A DNA stretch of 64,000 bases from Wolfiporia cocos (GCA_029448655.1 JACCLO010000002.1:1364001-1428000); one strand, 5' to 3'. Positions 1-11,515 are shown, counted from the first letter of the stretch. The notes: generated by a model not told the origin, from the sequence alone. Made by a program: numbers and translations.

Positions 1-84
1 GTATGGTCCTCACAATACCAAGCACTGGGCACTGCATCCTTGCAAGAATGCTGTGGAAGGGAAAGTTAGAGATGCAGAGAAAGC

Positions 85-517
85 AGGTCACTTGACACAG
101 TCTACGTACTGTGGGACCCACACAGTGGGGGAGGCTAATATACCGCCTAAGACATGGTCTTGAAGGCGTCGCTGCTGTCCAAGCCCCAGACTAGCAAGGC
201 ATGAAATAAGAGGTCGCACGCCGATGGTATCACGCAGCAGAGGAAGAGAGAGGGGACTTGCCCCTATGTCAAAAATAACAGGACTGAGGTTGTAGGACCT
301 CATTCACGCTATATGTAGGTACATGAGTGAGTGGTCATGTCTACCCTAAAGACGCGGCCCGAGTGTACTACTGGGAACAACCATGACCGTAACGCTAACT
401 AATGTAACTACCACCTGACCGTAATGTAGAGGTACGCTAATCTGATAAGATAACCAGCGTTAACGATGGGGATACAGGTGCAGGACGGGCAAGGGGAAGG
501 AAAAATAGATTTGTGAC
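85..517 (-). repeat. LTR-like retrotransposon relic, minus orientation
   Basis: No coding capacity is visible. Read on the minus strand it starts with TGTCACAAATCTAT (complement of 504-517), the same start as the plus-strand copy at 1033. It carries the family hairpin near 284-302 (CTGAGGTTGTAGGACCTCA) and a CCCTAAAG block. No target duplication was found, and the boundary near 85 is a guess. It is called LTR-like because it shares these features with five other copies in the window. Confidence 0.4.
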
Positions 518-1032
518 ATCACTGACAGTGCAGGCTAGTGAGAGTGAGATAAGGCAGCAATGCAAACCTTATACATGACTAATATATGAGCAATCATTGA
601 TGAATGTTCATATACTAATGAGTATAGATAAGGAACAAAATAAAAGAACAGAAAAATGCGACTGATTGTCTTAACAACGTGCTTACTAATGACCAATCTC
701 GCAGGCTCCCAGTATCTTGATAGCTGCATTGCGTTGAGGAATGGTGTTGACTCACTGAGTCCTTAGTGCAAAGCAGACAAGATAGTGAAAGACATGTAGG
801 GGATTGGTGCATTACAGCACGTCTGGTGTCATGGTTTTTCAGGTTTTATCCCAATTTCCTATCACTTTATATCAAGTGGCATTAGCTGTACTCAAACTCT
901 CGTACTCTCGGAGATCATGTGATAATTAGGTGCTGGTCAAGGCTCTATACTGGCTGAAATAATACATCACTTACATAAGCAACTATCCCATGATCATGAA
1001 TTCCTTATATGGCATTGGGCCTAGGTTGGAAT

Positions 1033-1340
1033 TGTCACAAATCTATTATTCCTCTACTTTACATCGCACGTGCCTACAATCTAGCATAGATGAGATAAAA
1101 GGATCATCTACACGATCTCCTTCCTGTGGTCAGGCAGTATTTTACATAGTGTTACGGTCACTTGTGTTATGGTGTAGTTATGGTCATGGACATACGCACA
1201 GACTCACACTTTAGGGTAGACACGTTACACCCAAATGTATGTACTTATAGTGCAGGCTGAGGTCTTACAACCTCAGTCTTGTTATTCTCAATGTTGGGGT
1301 GCTCCCCCCTCTCTCATCACTGTGTGTGCCTGCGACAACA
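1033..1340 (+). repeat. LTR-like retrotransposon relic, plus orientation
   Basis: It begins TGTCACAAATCTAT and ends near GCGACAACA, so it has the TG...CA termini expected of an LTR. It contains the hairpin CTGAGGTCTTACAACCTCAG at 1257-1276, a few bases after a weak TATA-like stretch. No flanking direct repeat could be found, so it may be truncated or have decayed ends. Confidence 0.45.
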
Positions 1341-1347
1341 CTCTTAC

Positions 1348-1436
1348 TTTTGGAAATTCATGACACAACACATTTTTCTCAATTGTGTCGACCAATAAGG
1401 AAGCTACCATTCAGGGTATGTGGCTAGAGCACCAAT
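1348..1436 (-). repeat. Inverted fragment matching 3886-3976
   Basis: The reverse complement of 3886-3976 reads almost the same as this segment. Shared words include GGAAATTCATGACACAACAC and CCAATAAGGAAGCTAC. The second copy lies just upstream of the transposase relic, so this is probably a stray piece of the same transposon family. Confidence 0.6.
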
Positions 1437-1540
1437 ACCACATGAGAGACTAGCTCTAGCTAACTTATTGTTTTGCATTTGCTGACTCTGCTGCTCAATA
1501 CTGCCTGTTGATGGTCCTGCTGACACAAAACTTATCTAGT

Positions 1541-1951
1541 GTTGGTCTACCGTCACTTGGCCTAAGGAATCTACGTGACGCTACGTCGCTAAGATAGTTG
1601 GCGTGCAGCAGACCTCAGACAAGGCAGATGAGATAGAGAGTTGAGGGACATGCCCCAGAAGTACAATTAACAAGTCTGAGGTTGTAAGACCTCAGACATC
1701 TAGCTTAAGTACATGAGGAGCCAGTACGCTACAAGGTTGGGCCCGCCCTAAAGGCAAGGGCCATGTGCACTAATGATGGGCAGTCACATGTATGTAATTA
1801 GGTAAGCTAGAGGTTAGGCAACCAAGGGGTGGGCTACGTGTAACTACTAGTCCACTGTGTAATTGGTGGACTAGGTCATGTGACTATCCGATGTAAGTAC
1901 AAGAGTTCGAGCCCCGGTGGGGGCGTACCTACATGCCACGGAATCTGTGAC
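1541..1951 (-). repeat. LTR-like retrotransposon relic, minus orientation
   Basis: On the minus strand it starts TGTCACAGATTCCGTGG at about 1951 and runs to about 1541. It carries the hairpin CTGAGGTTGTAAGACCTCAG at 1676-1695. Near its 5' end (1905-1925) is a tRNA T-arm-like word, GAGTTCGAGCCCC on the plus strand. The end near 1541 is uncertain. Confidence 0.4.
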
Positions 1952-2010
1952 ACCTGCTTCTATCCTTCTTCATGAGCCTGAGGACTATGATGACAAGGAT
2001 GTGCCATAGC

Positions 2011-3695
2011 TTATGACGGCCGGACTGTACATTTATTATTTCGCAGCGCAGCACTAGAGTTATCAGCATAAAAATAGAGTTATCAATGCAGCATTAGAGT
2101 TATCAGCATATAAATAGAGTTATAGTCCAGCACTCTAGCATCTATCTAGCACTCTAGAATCTAGCGAGCACTCTAGAGTGCTGGATAGATTCTAGAGTGC
2201 TGGATAGAGTGCTAGATAGAGTGCTGCGCACGCCACCTAATCCTTATCGGGGTCTATATATTCAATCTCAGATATTGACTTACGATGGATTATGTAAGAC
2301 GCAAATGGGCCAAAAGCGACGCAAAAAACAAAAACTGTAAACATGTAGAGAAAATGCTCACCTGGTGACCATGCTCAACCAGTCTCCAAGCAGCTTTCAC
2401 ATATCCTGTATCCGGCCTATAATCACTGTTCGTAATAATCTCCTTGCCCCACAAAAAAAATTGTTTGAAGACACGCGTCGAGAAAGTAGGTGGTTCTGTC
2501 ACAGATTTATCTGTTCTCTAATTTTCCCTGTATTTTTCACTATTTCTTCGCATTTATTCCGAATTGTTCTTCGACATCTGCACTTATCCTGTATCTAAAG
2601 CTATACTTAAGCTACCGTGCCGCTGCACCGAACCATAACCTCGTAGATCACTCACGTGACCATTCCCACACTAGACGTCTTATCTTATCTCTCAACCACG
2701 TTACCTATTCATCACATGATACTATCTCCAGCACCCTTAGCGCTGCCACGTCATAACTGACATCACCGTTCCAGACTCTGGGCAGAGTCCGGACCCACAT
2801 CACGTTTCCAACGTAGACGCCTTACTCACGCATTGTCATACCAATGACATATCCCGATCGGCCTATGACTCAGCCCGGGATCCCCATATCACAAGCTACG
2901 GACACTTCGTTAGCACCGCCATTACCGGCCTGTGCCCTACGCCCTACTGTATCGTTAGTCCTACCTAGAGTACCAGGGGTCCTATACAACATGTATATAA
3001 GCTTGCATTCTCTGGCGGCTATTGCCCCAGAACTATCAACTTCGTTACTCAGCGATAACACTCTTGCCTAACAAGCAAACCACTACTTAGTCTTCTTAGC
3101 TCGTCTAACTACAAGACCCTACAAGTAAGTCATCCGTTACAGGTTCCTGCTACTTTGAGTTAGCCACAATCCAAAATAAAAAGTACAAAATACATCACTC
3201 ACTTCATAACCGGGGCGTTTTTCTGGCCGAGATCGGGGTAGGGTGTTGCATCTGTGAGACCTAGGCATATCCGTACGTGTTGGTCCGCTTATTGCGGAAT
3301 GTGGCGCGAGAGCGGGAGGCGACGATGACTACTGATCTGCATTGTATTGATGGGGCTGTCACCGATCGCGCCAACTCTGAGGCTTGAGGGTGCTAATGAA
3401 GCTGACACTTACATAATCCATTGTAAGTCAATATCTGAGATTGAATATATAGACCCCGATAAGGATTAGGTGGCGTGTGCAGCACTCTATCTAGCACTCT
3501 ATCCAGCACTCTAGAATCTATCCAGCACTCTAGAGTGCTCGCTAGATTCTAGAGTGCTAGATAGATGCTAGAGTGCTGGACTATAACTCTATTTATATGC
3601 TGATAACTCTAATGCTGCATTGATAACTCTATTTTTATGCTGATAACTCTAGTGCTGCGCTGCGAAATAATAAATGTACAGTCCGGCCGTCATAA
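2011..3695. mobile_element. DNA transposon with 288-bp terminal inverted repeats (non-autonomous)
   Basis: Positions 2011-2298 and 3408-3695 are near-perfect inverted copies of 288 bp each. The outer ends read TTATGACGGCCGG and CCGGCCGTCATAA. The flanks show either a 4-bp target duplication TAGC or, if the element starts one base further in, a 6-bp duplication ATAGCT. Each repeat is itself made of short repeats: GAGTTATCAGCATA units, then a palindromic array built on CACTCTAG. The core (2299-3407) has only short unrecognised ORFs. Long repeats with internal arrays suggest a Mutator-like or foldback element, but the superfamily is not proven. Confidence 0.85.
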
Positions 3696-3885
3696 TAGCT
3701 GAGTGTGCAAAGCAAATTTCATGAGTAGTTCTCACAATTTTTTGCTCTGCAGGGGATTCAGATAAATGCAGGTGGCTTCAAGCATTGTGTTATGTACCAC
3801 CCAAATCCCCATAGCCTTAGTGTGCAAGCATTGAGTGATGTGTTGACAGACCATATTGGAGCTGGGACATAAGCACAGGCTATGG

Positions 3886-3976
3886 TGTGCTACAGCCACG
3901 TGCACATACCCTAAATAGTAGCTTCCTTATTGGTTGACATGATTGAGAAAAATGTGTTGTGTCATGAATTTCCAAA
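3886..3976 (+). repeat. Fragment shared with 1348-1436, inverted
   Basis: Partner of the inverted fragment at 1348-1436. It lies between the long-TIR element and the acidic region that precedes the transposase relic, so it may be 5' sequence of the transposase-bearing element. Confidence 0.55.
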
Positions 3977-4893
3977 ATAGCTGTAACTTTATACTTGCTA
4001 GTCTGGGTGCTTGACTGCAAGTGACACCTTGGAGGCAGTGTATTAGGGTCCCCAGCTGTGTGGGTCACACAGTACATAAACTGTGTCGTAAACCTTGCTT
4101 TAGGGTTAATGTGAAGTTGCCACGAGGATTTGGCCACTGTACAAAAGTAGTGGTGACTAGGGCACCAGCACCATAGCTCACTACATGCCACACTCTAGTA
4201 AGATACAGAGTGCATGCAATGCTGCCACTGCCCATGCATGTGCTGGGAAGCAATCTCACACATCGCAGTGAAGGACTCATACTGAACAAGCTCAGGTGTC
4301 AGCTTTGCAAGCAATTTTCATTGATATCTGCACAAGTTTAGATGAGGACAATGAGTGCACGGCATGGATAGGGGGTATTAGTCACACAGTCTCCTCAGAT
4401 GGACATATTCCTCCCAGAGCTATTGATGGAGATGATGATGGCAGTGAAGATGATGACAGTGACAACAATGGTGATGATGATGATGGTAATGACTTGTCTG
4501 AGTTGAAGGTGATGAGCTGCAGAAGAGTCTTGAGATGAAGCAGAAGAGGAAAGATTGCAAGAGGGATACCTTCAGGATCCTGATGAGACCAATGTCTGAG
4601 AGGGTATGGAAGCAGGCAGAGAGCAACCAGGCACTGGGATGCAATGGCTTGTCAGACAGGACGAAGTGTAGCTATGATAAGAAGCTTTGAGATGAGCAGA
4701 CTCACCATAAGAGGTATGGAACATAATTTCATGGGCAAATAGCTTGCATTGATGAGTTTTGGGCACAGCTCTGATGTGCAACTCATGCACTCATTCTTCT
4801 CAGTACAGAAGGGTCACAAACTATCAGGATAGCTATCAAATGAGCAACAGGGTGGTACACATACCATGCCAAGCTCTTGTCAGTCCATGTTGA

Positions 4894-7559
4894 GTGAAGA
4901 TGAAGTTGTTTGAGAATATCTCTCTGATATGTTGTCATCAGAAGATGAGGATGAGGCTGGAGATACTGGTGCCAAGGGCAGACATAGAAATGAAGAGAGC
5001 ATTCATGACAGTGAGGAGCATCAGCATGCAGTGCTACAGCTACTCATGTGCAAGGAGGAGGAAGAGAGCAAGATGGGTGAAGCTGGGCTCACCATGGATC
5101 CCATCACCAACCCCTCACAGCAGTGTATTGTTTGCTCCAATCGGAATACCAACCACTCCCCCCCCTCCAAGATGCCATAAGCTTGATGTGCCAGCTCATG
5201 TTACACACTCTTGCATCAAGGAAAACCATATATGGACCTTCAAAATTGTACTTATCACAATTCAGAAACTCATCAAATCAAAGCGACATACCTTTGTTTC
5301 TGGCAATAACAGTCTGCAGGCCTGCCACACATGCTGCATCGAGAGCTTTCTGTGCTTGGTTGTCAAATATAAGCACTCCATGCTTGTGGCAGGGGAGTGT
5401 GTGGCAAAGAGTCATGGCTTCACCGGATGCATGGTGTGGATGTGGGCTTGAAGATGAGTGGATGCATGGGAACTTCCTGTATCAATGAAGGGTCAGCATA
5501 TCAAGTCCTATATGCTGCTGCAGGACCCCATGGTGCGAGCTGAGCTCCACTCATATGTCTAGTCAAACAAATGGGTCATGAATCCCAAGAAACTCACTGA
5601 GTTCACCAAAGGAACTATGATACCAGCAGTTGCTCAGCAATATCTGAAGGAGATTGTTCATAAGGAGATGCCAGCAGGGTTGAAGAAGTATATGGAGCTT
5701 GAAATCTTCCTGTGGGTTCACATGAAAGTTGTCCAAGGAATTCTTCTTGCCAGCGATGGAACAGCATTGGAAACAGATTATATCATTGGAGATGCCTTGA
5801 AAGAGGTTGATAAGCAACCAGCAAATTATGTCGAGCACCGTCTTGTGCTTGTGGTTCATGATGAGATGACTGCCCAGGCACATGATGGTCAGAAAAAGCT
5901 GGGTTTTTGAAGGCAAGCAGCCACCGCATTAAAAGTGTCCAGGCAGGGGAATCCATTGCAGTGATGTAATTTGTTCCACATTTGGTTGGTTGAAGGATGC
6001 AGGATAAGGCCTTGAATATGGCAAAAATCATGATGGTTTCTGGACTGGTGAGATGTTTGTGAACCAGGTATGCTGCATCTAACCTGTGGCACTCACAACT
6101 CACAAAATAGTTGATTACAGTTAAGAACAAAGATCATTCCAACATTGCATGGCCCTGGATTGCAAGCATTAATTGCCATTGATTACTCACAAGGTCACTT
6201 GGCCTTTGCAGAGGATGCGCTTCTCATGTCACACATGAATATGCACCCAATTGGGAAGCAAGCACGAATGCATGATGGCTGGTTCATGAAGAACAACCGA
6301 AGGATTACTCAGCAAATGAATTTCCCACCAAATCACACTGATCATCCCAATCTTCCCAAAGGGATGCAACAGATTCTCATTGAGCAAGATCTCTGGGTTG
6401 ATGGACTGCAAATGTAGTGTTGTGGAAAATGTGACCCAGATGCAACCAGTTGCTGCACTAAACACACACTTGAAAATCAGCCAGATTTCAAAGAACAGAA
6501 AACTCTCGTTCAGGAAGTCATTGAGGATGCAGGCCACATGTGTATATTTCTGCCAAAGTATCACTGTAAGCTGGACTTCATTGAATATTTCTGGGTTGCT
6601 GTCAAGAAATATCTTCGCAATCACTGCAATTATACATTTTTGACATTGCAAGCCTGTTACGGTTATTTTGATTTTTTGAACGTGCACAGAACTCACCACT
6701 GAGTGAATATGATACAGGGACTTGTTGCACAACCAACACCCTTGGCTACCCATGACTCTACTGGGCATAACCCCAGTTGTACTAGCACATAGGGTCTGAT
6801 TCCCTTAGGGCAGATGCGACTCTGCCACCGTTTCATATTTATCATTCTCTGATTGACGGATGGCATTCAACCGCCATAACATTGCTATCTATCATTTCAG
6901 ATATATTGCTACATACTTATCAAACATTTCAATCTAGGACATAGATAGTAGCAGTGACATCTGGGATGGATAGGACTCCTAAAACCTAGCGTAGTATATA
7001 AACTCATGTAACTAAGTCGAGGCTCTTCAGCTCGACCTTGTTGTATTAACAAGAGTCTTATACTCATTCTCAAACATAGGAAACTACACTCAGTATTCAC
7101 TGAGCTCTCGAAACAACTCAGTCCTCAAAGTGCACATCAACTTCTCAGACTTAGGCAAGTCTTATATTCTACAAGGCTTGCTCCAGAACAGATTATATCC
7201 TCTAATGTGTATTGGACATTGACCAATCTTCTGAAGTCACAGACTCAGAACCCAAAGGCTTATTTGTGATAATATTGCCTTGCACCCACCTGACAAAGCT
7301 ACATGCAGAAGAACTGATTATATTCATGACAGAATATATGAACGGGTATACAACCCGTAACAAAGCCAATATGCCAGATGCACTGGCATTGGTAAGTATG
7401 GAGACAATCTGTAAATGGGAGCACTTGGTTGTCAGGTGGACGGATGCTTATTGCTCGGGTTTAGGTGCAAAAGATGCTCAATTACAGGTGCAAGCATTCA
7501 GCTCTCATCAATACAAGTCTCACTGCCATGTCCCAGAGACCCTGGCATGGCTTGACTGA
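4894..7559 (+). pseudogene. Broken IS630/Tc1-like DDE transposase, split by a solo LTR
   Basis: Pieces in several frames follow the order of a DDE transposase common in Agaricomycetes. Upstream lies an acidic stretch, then fragments such as EAGLTMDPIT and SGNNSLQACHT. The block at 5578-5910 holds MNPKKLTEFTKGTM and the first catalytic Asp in LVVHDEM. The block at 6145-6417 holds the second Asp in IAIDYSQGH. The block near 6420-6650 holds the Glu in LDFIEYFW. The C-terminus (KWEHLVVRWTDAYCSGLGAK) is at 7363-7559, after the solo LTR. Stops, frame changes and a missing stretch between the start of the catalytic domain and the YIIGDALKE motif make it non-functional. The D, D and E boxes suggest the IS630/Tc1-mariner superfamily. 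No element ends were found. Confidence 0.85.
6655..7362 (+). mobile_element. Solo LTR (708 bp) with AAGCC target duplication
   Basis: It starts TGTTACGGTT and ends AACCCGTAACA, short inverted ends with TG...CA. It is flanked by AAGCC at 6650-6654 and 7363-7367. Removing it and one AAGCC rejoins the transposase reading frame exactly (LTLQ then ANMPDALALV), which confirms both boundaries. A TATA box lies near 6992-7000 and a degenerate hairpin follows about 20 bases later. Only one LTR is present, so it arose by recombination between the two LTRs of a full retrotransposon. Confidence 0.92.
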
Positions 7560-7820
7560 TATACCATATTTGGAATTGTCAGATAAGTAGAGATGTCACT
7601 ACCTTCCATATATAGTGTTACTTTCCCACCACTGGCCAAATTTGGGCATAGAAATTTCTCAATTTGACTTTCAGAGAAAACCATCTAGCCATTTTGTTCC
7701 TACCTTCAATTAGAGCATTTTGGCTAGACAGATTGTCTCTAGATGCCAACCCAAGTGAGCAGTAAGACTTGTACAAGAGTGGTGGTCTCTAGGCCGCTGG
7801 CACCATAGTTAAGCTTGGAA
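7560..7820. other. Unassigned sequence between the transposase relic and the next element
   Basis: No gene is seen. The last seven bases (7814-7820, CTTGGAA) are the left target duplication of the element that follows. The last 30-40 bases weakly resemble the sequence upstream of TBCA near 15960-15985. Confidence 0.5.
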
Positions 7821-8689
7821 CCCAGTGAAAATCCAAGGTATTTAGAAGTACCCAAATACGTCCCACTGTATCTAAGTGTATCCTGAAAAGTTCAAGGTAT
7901 CATAACATATTCAGTGTAATCCAAATGTATCCAGCAGGTCATGTGACCTATTGCATAGGTTGGCATATGCCAACAAATGACAGATCTTACCATAAGGCTT
8001 CTGTGAACTGTGAATTGCATTGATGTGGACATTGCGCATGCATAAAATAGTTCCAAATGGAGCTGTACATAGCTCTGGATCCATGTGCTTATGTCATTAT
8101 GCTTTCTTTGCTATCATCTGTACTGCCACACTACTGTATGCGCATCCCTCCATACCCCTACCCTTTCATTAGATAATTATCACAACTCACAAAGCTCCAG
8201 CCTCCATACATGTTTTTGTGATAAAGGAACAAGGTTTATGTTTTGTGGTTGTGATTATATATAGATTCCCCAAGAGAAGGTTGCATTTTGTGGCACAAGG
8301 TACCTACTACAGCCATGCCGAGTTTAGAGCTTGCTCGCTTGGGCAACACCTATTGTTGAGTTTGTCATATATTAGGAGTACAGTAGATATGTCCACACCA
8401 ATGACGTAGCTCCCATCTGAGCCCTTTGTAGTGACATCCCTTTATGGCAACATCCTTACCCAGCAGTACTGATATCACTACGTCATTTGTCATTAACGGC
8501 TTTATTTTAGGTTCCTTCACTTATTCTTTCTCATAGATAGGCTCACAATGTGCTGCAGTCAATCTTGTCTCTGCACTTTTTTCATATCTAGCTTGGCTTT
8601 GATTTGGCAAGGCAACATCCCCTCAAGCTTCATGACACAAGACAATACTTTGTGTCTACCTATAACCGGCCTAAGTCCCATCCTACAAC

Positions 8690-9155
8690 TCCTATGAGGG
8701 ATCTTGTAAGGAACGTCGCATAAGAGGTGTCGACGACGTTGAGGGACTCAGACAAGGCAGACAGCAGGGAAGAGGTCAAGACGTTGCATGCATCGGCATA
8801 AGCATATAGTGCATAAGACAAACGTCGAGATTGAAGAGTCTGAGGAGTAAGCCTCAGACGTCTCCAGTATATATACATGCAGTGCAGCACAGTATCTAAG
8901 CTCGCCCTAAAGTAACGGGACCGTGTGTAAACTAATCGGCGCTAGCAGTAACCTAAGTAATGTGATACCTAGGGGTCGTGACCTAAACGGTGGGGGGCTA
9001 CACATAACCGTAAGTCCATAGCGTAGAGACAGCAGCGGGTCATGTGATATGATAGACAAAAGTACCTAAGATCGAGCTCGAGCCGGGTAGATTGTTAAAC
9101 TTCCGGCCGGCGTAGGCGTCTTCCATGTCTCAGAGAGATTCTGTGACACTTCAAA
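8690..9155 (-). repeat. LTR-like retrotransposon relic, minus orientation (nested)
   Basis: On the minus strand it starts with TGTCACAGAATCTCTCTG (about 9155). It contains the hairpin CTGAGGAGTAAGCCTCAG at 8840-8857, next to a TATATATA stretch, and a CCCTAAAG block. The 8690 limit is approximate. It lies inside the 7821-11285 element. Confidence 0.4.
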
Positions 9156-9570
9156 ACTTGGATCTCTCTTCCCATGCTTCCCGTACTAGCTTGACTCTGA
9201 GACTTGGTGAGGCAACACCATAGAAGCAAGATGACTATGTGCAAGCAGAAGGTCACTCATAAGCAGATTAGTCGTATAGTTTATTAGTTTTATTTTGCCT
9301 GCCCATGACCTAGCATGCCATTGCTGCCTTGCATGTCTGTCTTGTGGATCTCCTGCAGATTTACCGAAACACTAGGATGTTGCAACATTCCTCTGGGTTG
9401 GTCCGGCAAAGTGTCTGTTCTACTTTGACGCATCCTACTGCCCTCACCTTTGCACTTTCCCTTCCACAACACACACCACCACTGCTGCTATGGTACATGT
9501 CTTATACTTCAATCTGTTCTGAAATATTCATTCATATGCTGAAGAAAGCAAGCTGCAACCAGAATGGTGA

Positions 9571-9892
9571 TGTCACAGATTATTTGTGATGGCCTCAGCC
9601 CTGTCTCTACCCAGGGTCAAACCAGCATACTTACGTGCCTCTATAGCCTCTTAGCCCACTGCACCACAATGTCACCTTGCCAGTACATCACGTGCCCCTA
9701 TAGATTAGATATCATCACTCTGCACTTAGATACCTCTGGCCCAGTATTACAGTAGTGCCCTTATATACATGTGACCTGCATACGCACAGACCATTACTTT
9801 AGGGTAGTACTTAGGTACAACGTCTTAGTGCTAGCATGTATATATACATCAACGCTGAGGTCTTACACCTCAGCTCAATCAATGTGTGACAA
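9571..9892 (+). repeat. LTR-like retrotransposon relic, plus orientation (nested)
   Basis: It starts TGTCACAGATTATTTGTG and ends near GTGTGACA. A TATATATA stretch at about 9838 precedes the hairpin CTGAGGTCTTACACCTCAG at 9855-9873. A T-arm-like word (GGGTCAAACC) lies near the 5' end. No target duplication was identified. Confidence 0.42.
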
Positions 9893-10299
9893 GACCACCC
9901 TGGGCCCTCAGAGCTAACTGGGGTGAGGCGGGCGGATGAATGCCAAGTTCAGAATGGAGTCTGAACCCAACGCTCAACCCCCTATATATATTATTGTAGT
10001 GTATGTGTATGTTATGGTCTGTGCGTAAGTATTAGGCCAGTAATGGCCTTGGTGAGGCTAAGCTAAGACTACGTAGGGGAACTTCCTACTAGTCTGTGTA
10101 AAGTCTGTATTTGTAACTAGTAACACGTCCGTACCGCCGGTGTGGGAAGTGTACTACGTGACACAGACTCACTTCTGGGTCTACGGCCTATTGAGACATA
10201 CCAGCACCGCTGGCAAGCACGGGGTACGGTGTCCTGAGTGTCGCGTACGATACTGCCTCAGAGACGGGACCACAGACAAGCACGGGGGTATAGGGCAGA

Positions 10300-10633
10300 G
10301 GTCCTCGACCGTTGGTCGGCCTAGGAAGCACGCAGAGGAGAGGTTGAGTATGAGGGACACGCCCCAACGCTACAATAACTGTTCTGAGGTGTAAGCCTCA
10401 GAACGCTACAGACTATATACATGTGTGACAACACTGCCGCTAAGGCCACCCTAAAGGTGGCCCCTACGCTACGCGCTAATCACCAAACGCTGGTAGATAA
10501 GATAGAGGCTGTGTACATGTACGCTAATCTATAAGTCAGGTGACCATAGGGGAGATCATGTGATAGGGGAACGTAGATACGTGAGTTCGACCCCGGCGTA
10601 TGGCAATAATAGGGTCACGGGATTTAACCGTGA
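10300..10633 (-). repeat. LTR-like retrotransposon relic, minus orientation (nested)
   Basis: On the minus strand it begins TGTCACGGTTAAATCCCG (about 10633) and includes the hairpin CTGAGGTGTAAGCCTCAG at 10384-10401 beside a TATATA stretch. The plus strand has GAGTTCGACCCCGG at 10579-10592, resembling a tRNA T-arm. The far end near 10300 is a guess. Confidence 0.4.
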
Positions 10634-11285
10634 CACTACGGCGTGTTCTGTGGGCACTGATCTATGTGAAATATGATAGAAGCCGTTGCTTCGGAGCGTG
10701 AAGAGTGATATCACCTTTTTGCCCGTGACAATGTGGCTGTGGGGCATGTGTGCCCCCAGTCTATTGGCTATACTCTATGTGTGCAACCACCTTGCCTCAC
10801 ACAGCTTGGTGACTCCCCTCTTCTTAGACCCTTGTCTCACTAGGTTGGCAACGTTATACGTGGACCTTAGTGCAAGCATTAGGACTTGGGCCTAGGGGGC
10901 CTCATAGTCAGTATTCTGTGTCAGGTGAACATATGGCAAACTGGCAGTTTGTGGAAGCTGTGAGCAGAGAATGGAGACAGGGAGTGGGGATACGGAGTTG
11001 GGACACAGAGAATAGATTTTTGAGTACATCAGGATACATCTATGTACTCCATATGGATAGATCTGAATACATTGTGGCACATTTAGATCTATTATTGTGG
11101 AACCTGCTGAGGCAACTCTGAGATACTTTCAAATACATCGAATGTACCGAAATCTAACCTGATTACATCTGGATGTATTTGGAGTAGATAAGTTACATTA
11201 TGCGGGCGTCTGCCGTGTATCCTAATGTAGTCTATGGTCCAAATAGTATCCTGATGTACTAGGATACATTTGAATTCTCACTGGG

Positions 11286-11515
11286 CTTGGAAGCCGGCCT
11301 CGATCGACGTGACCGATCGACGCCCGCGTGCCGATCTAGATTCTGCGTCTTTGATCGTGAGCCACTCATCCGTAACCTTGGTCTCGCGCGACTTCGAAGT
11401 TTCAACTGGCGAGTGAAATCTAAAGCCCACTATACACGAATGACACCGCGACCATCCGTTGCTAGCTCAGAATCAAGACCGGCGCATGCAGACGGCCGAA
11501 ACATCGTTTGACATC
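11286..11515 (+). pseudogene. Decayed copy of TBCA promoter and exon 1
   Basis: This stretch aligns by eye with 15983-16180, the promoter and first exon of the intact TBCA gene 4.7 kb downstream. Shared words include GAYGTGACC, CGCCCG, GATCGTGAGCCA, GACACCGCGAC, ATCCG and GGCGCATGCA. The copy has lost about four bases right after the start codon and has other small indels, so it cannot encode the N-terminus. The 7-bp target duplication of the upstream transposon seems to lie within the duplicated block, so the duplication may predate that insertion. Confidence 0.75.

Larger units (their letters stand above)
7821..11285. mobile_element. 3.5-kb DNA transposon with CCCAGTGA ends, carrying nested LTR relics
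   Basis: The left end reads CCCAGTGAAAATCCAAGG and the right end TTGAATTCTCACTGGG, imperfect inverted repeats. Both are flanked by CTTGGAA (7814-7820 and 11286-11292), a 7-bp target duplication. The subterminal regions (about 7840-7935 and 11010-11280) are full of scattered GTATCC, GGATACAT and ATACATC words in both orientations. That is typical of transposase-binding arrays. No transposase is recognisable inside. Three LTR-like relics lie in the interior, so much of the length may be secondary insertions. The CAGTG-like end recalls hAT elements, but those make 8-bp duplications, so the superfamily is open. Confidence 0.65.

Noticed and set aside
4429..4500. Asp-rich ORF (GDDDGSEDDDSDNNGDDDD) as a separate gene
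   Set aside because: It is a GAT/GAC repeat upstream of the transposase relic and fits the acidic N-terminal part of such elements; there is no independent gene evidence.
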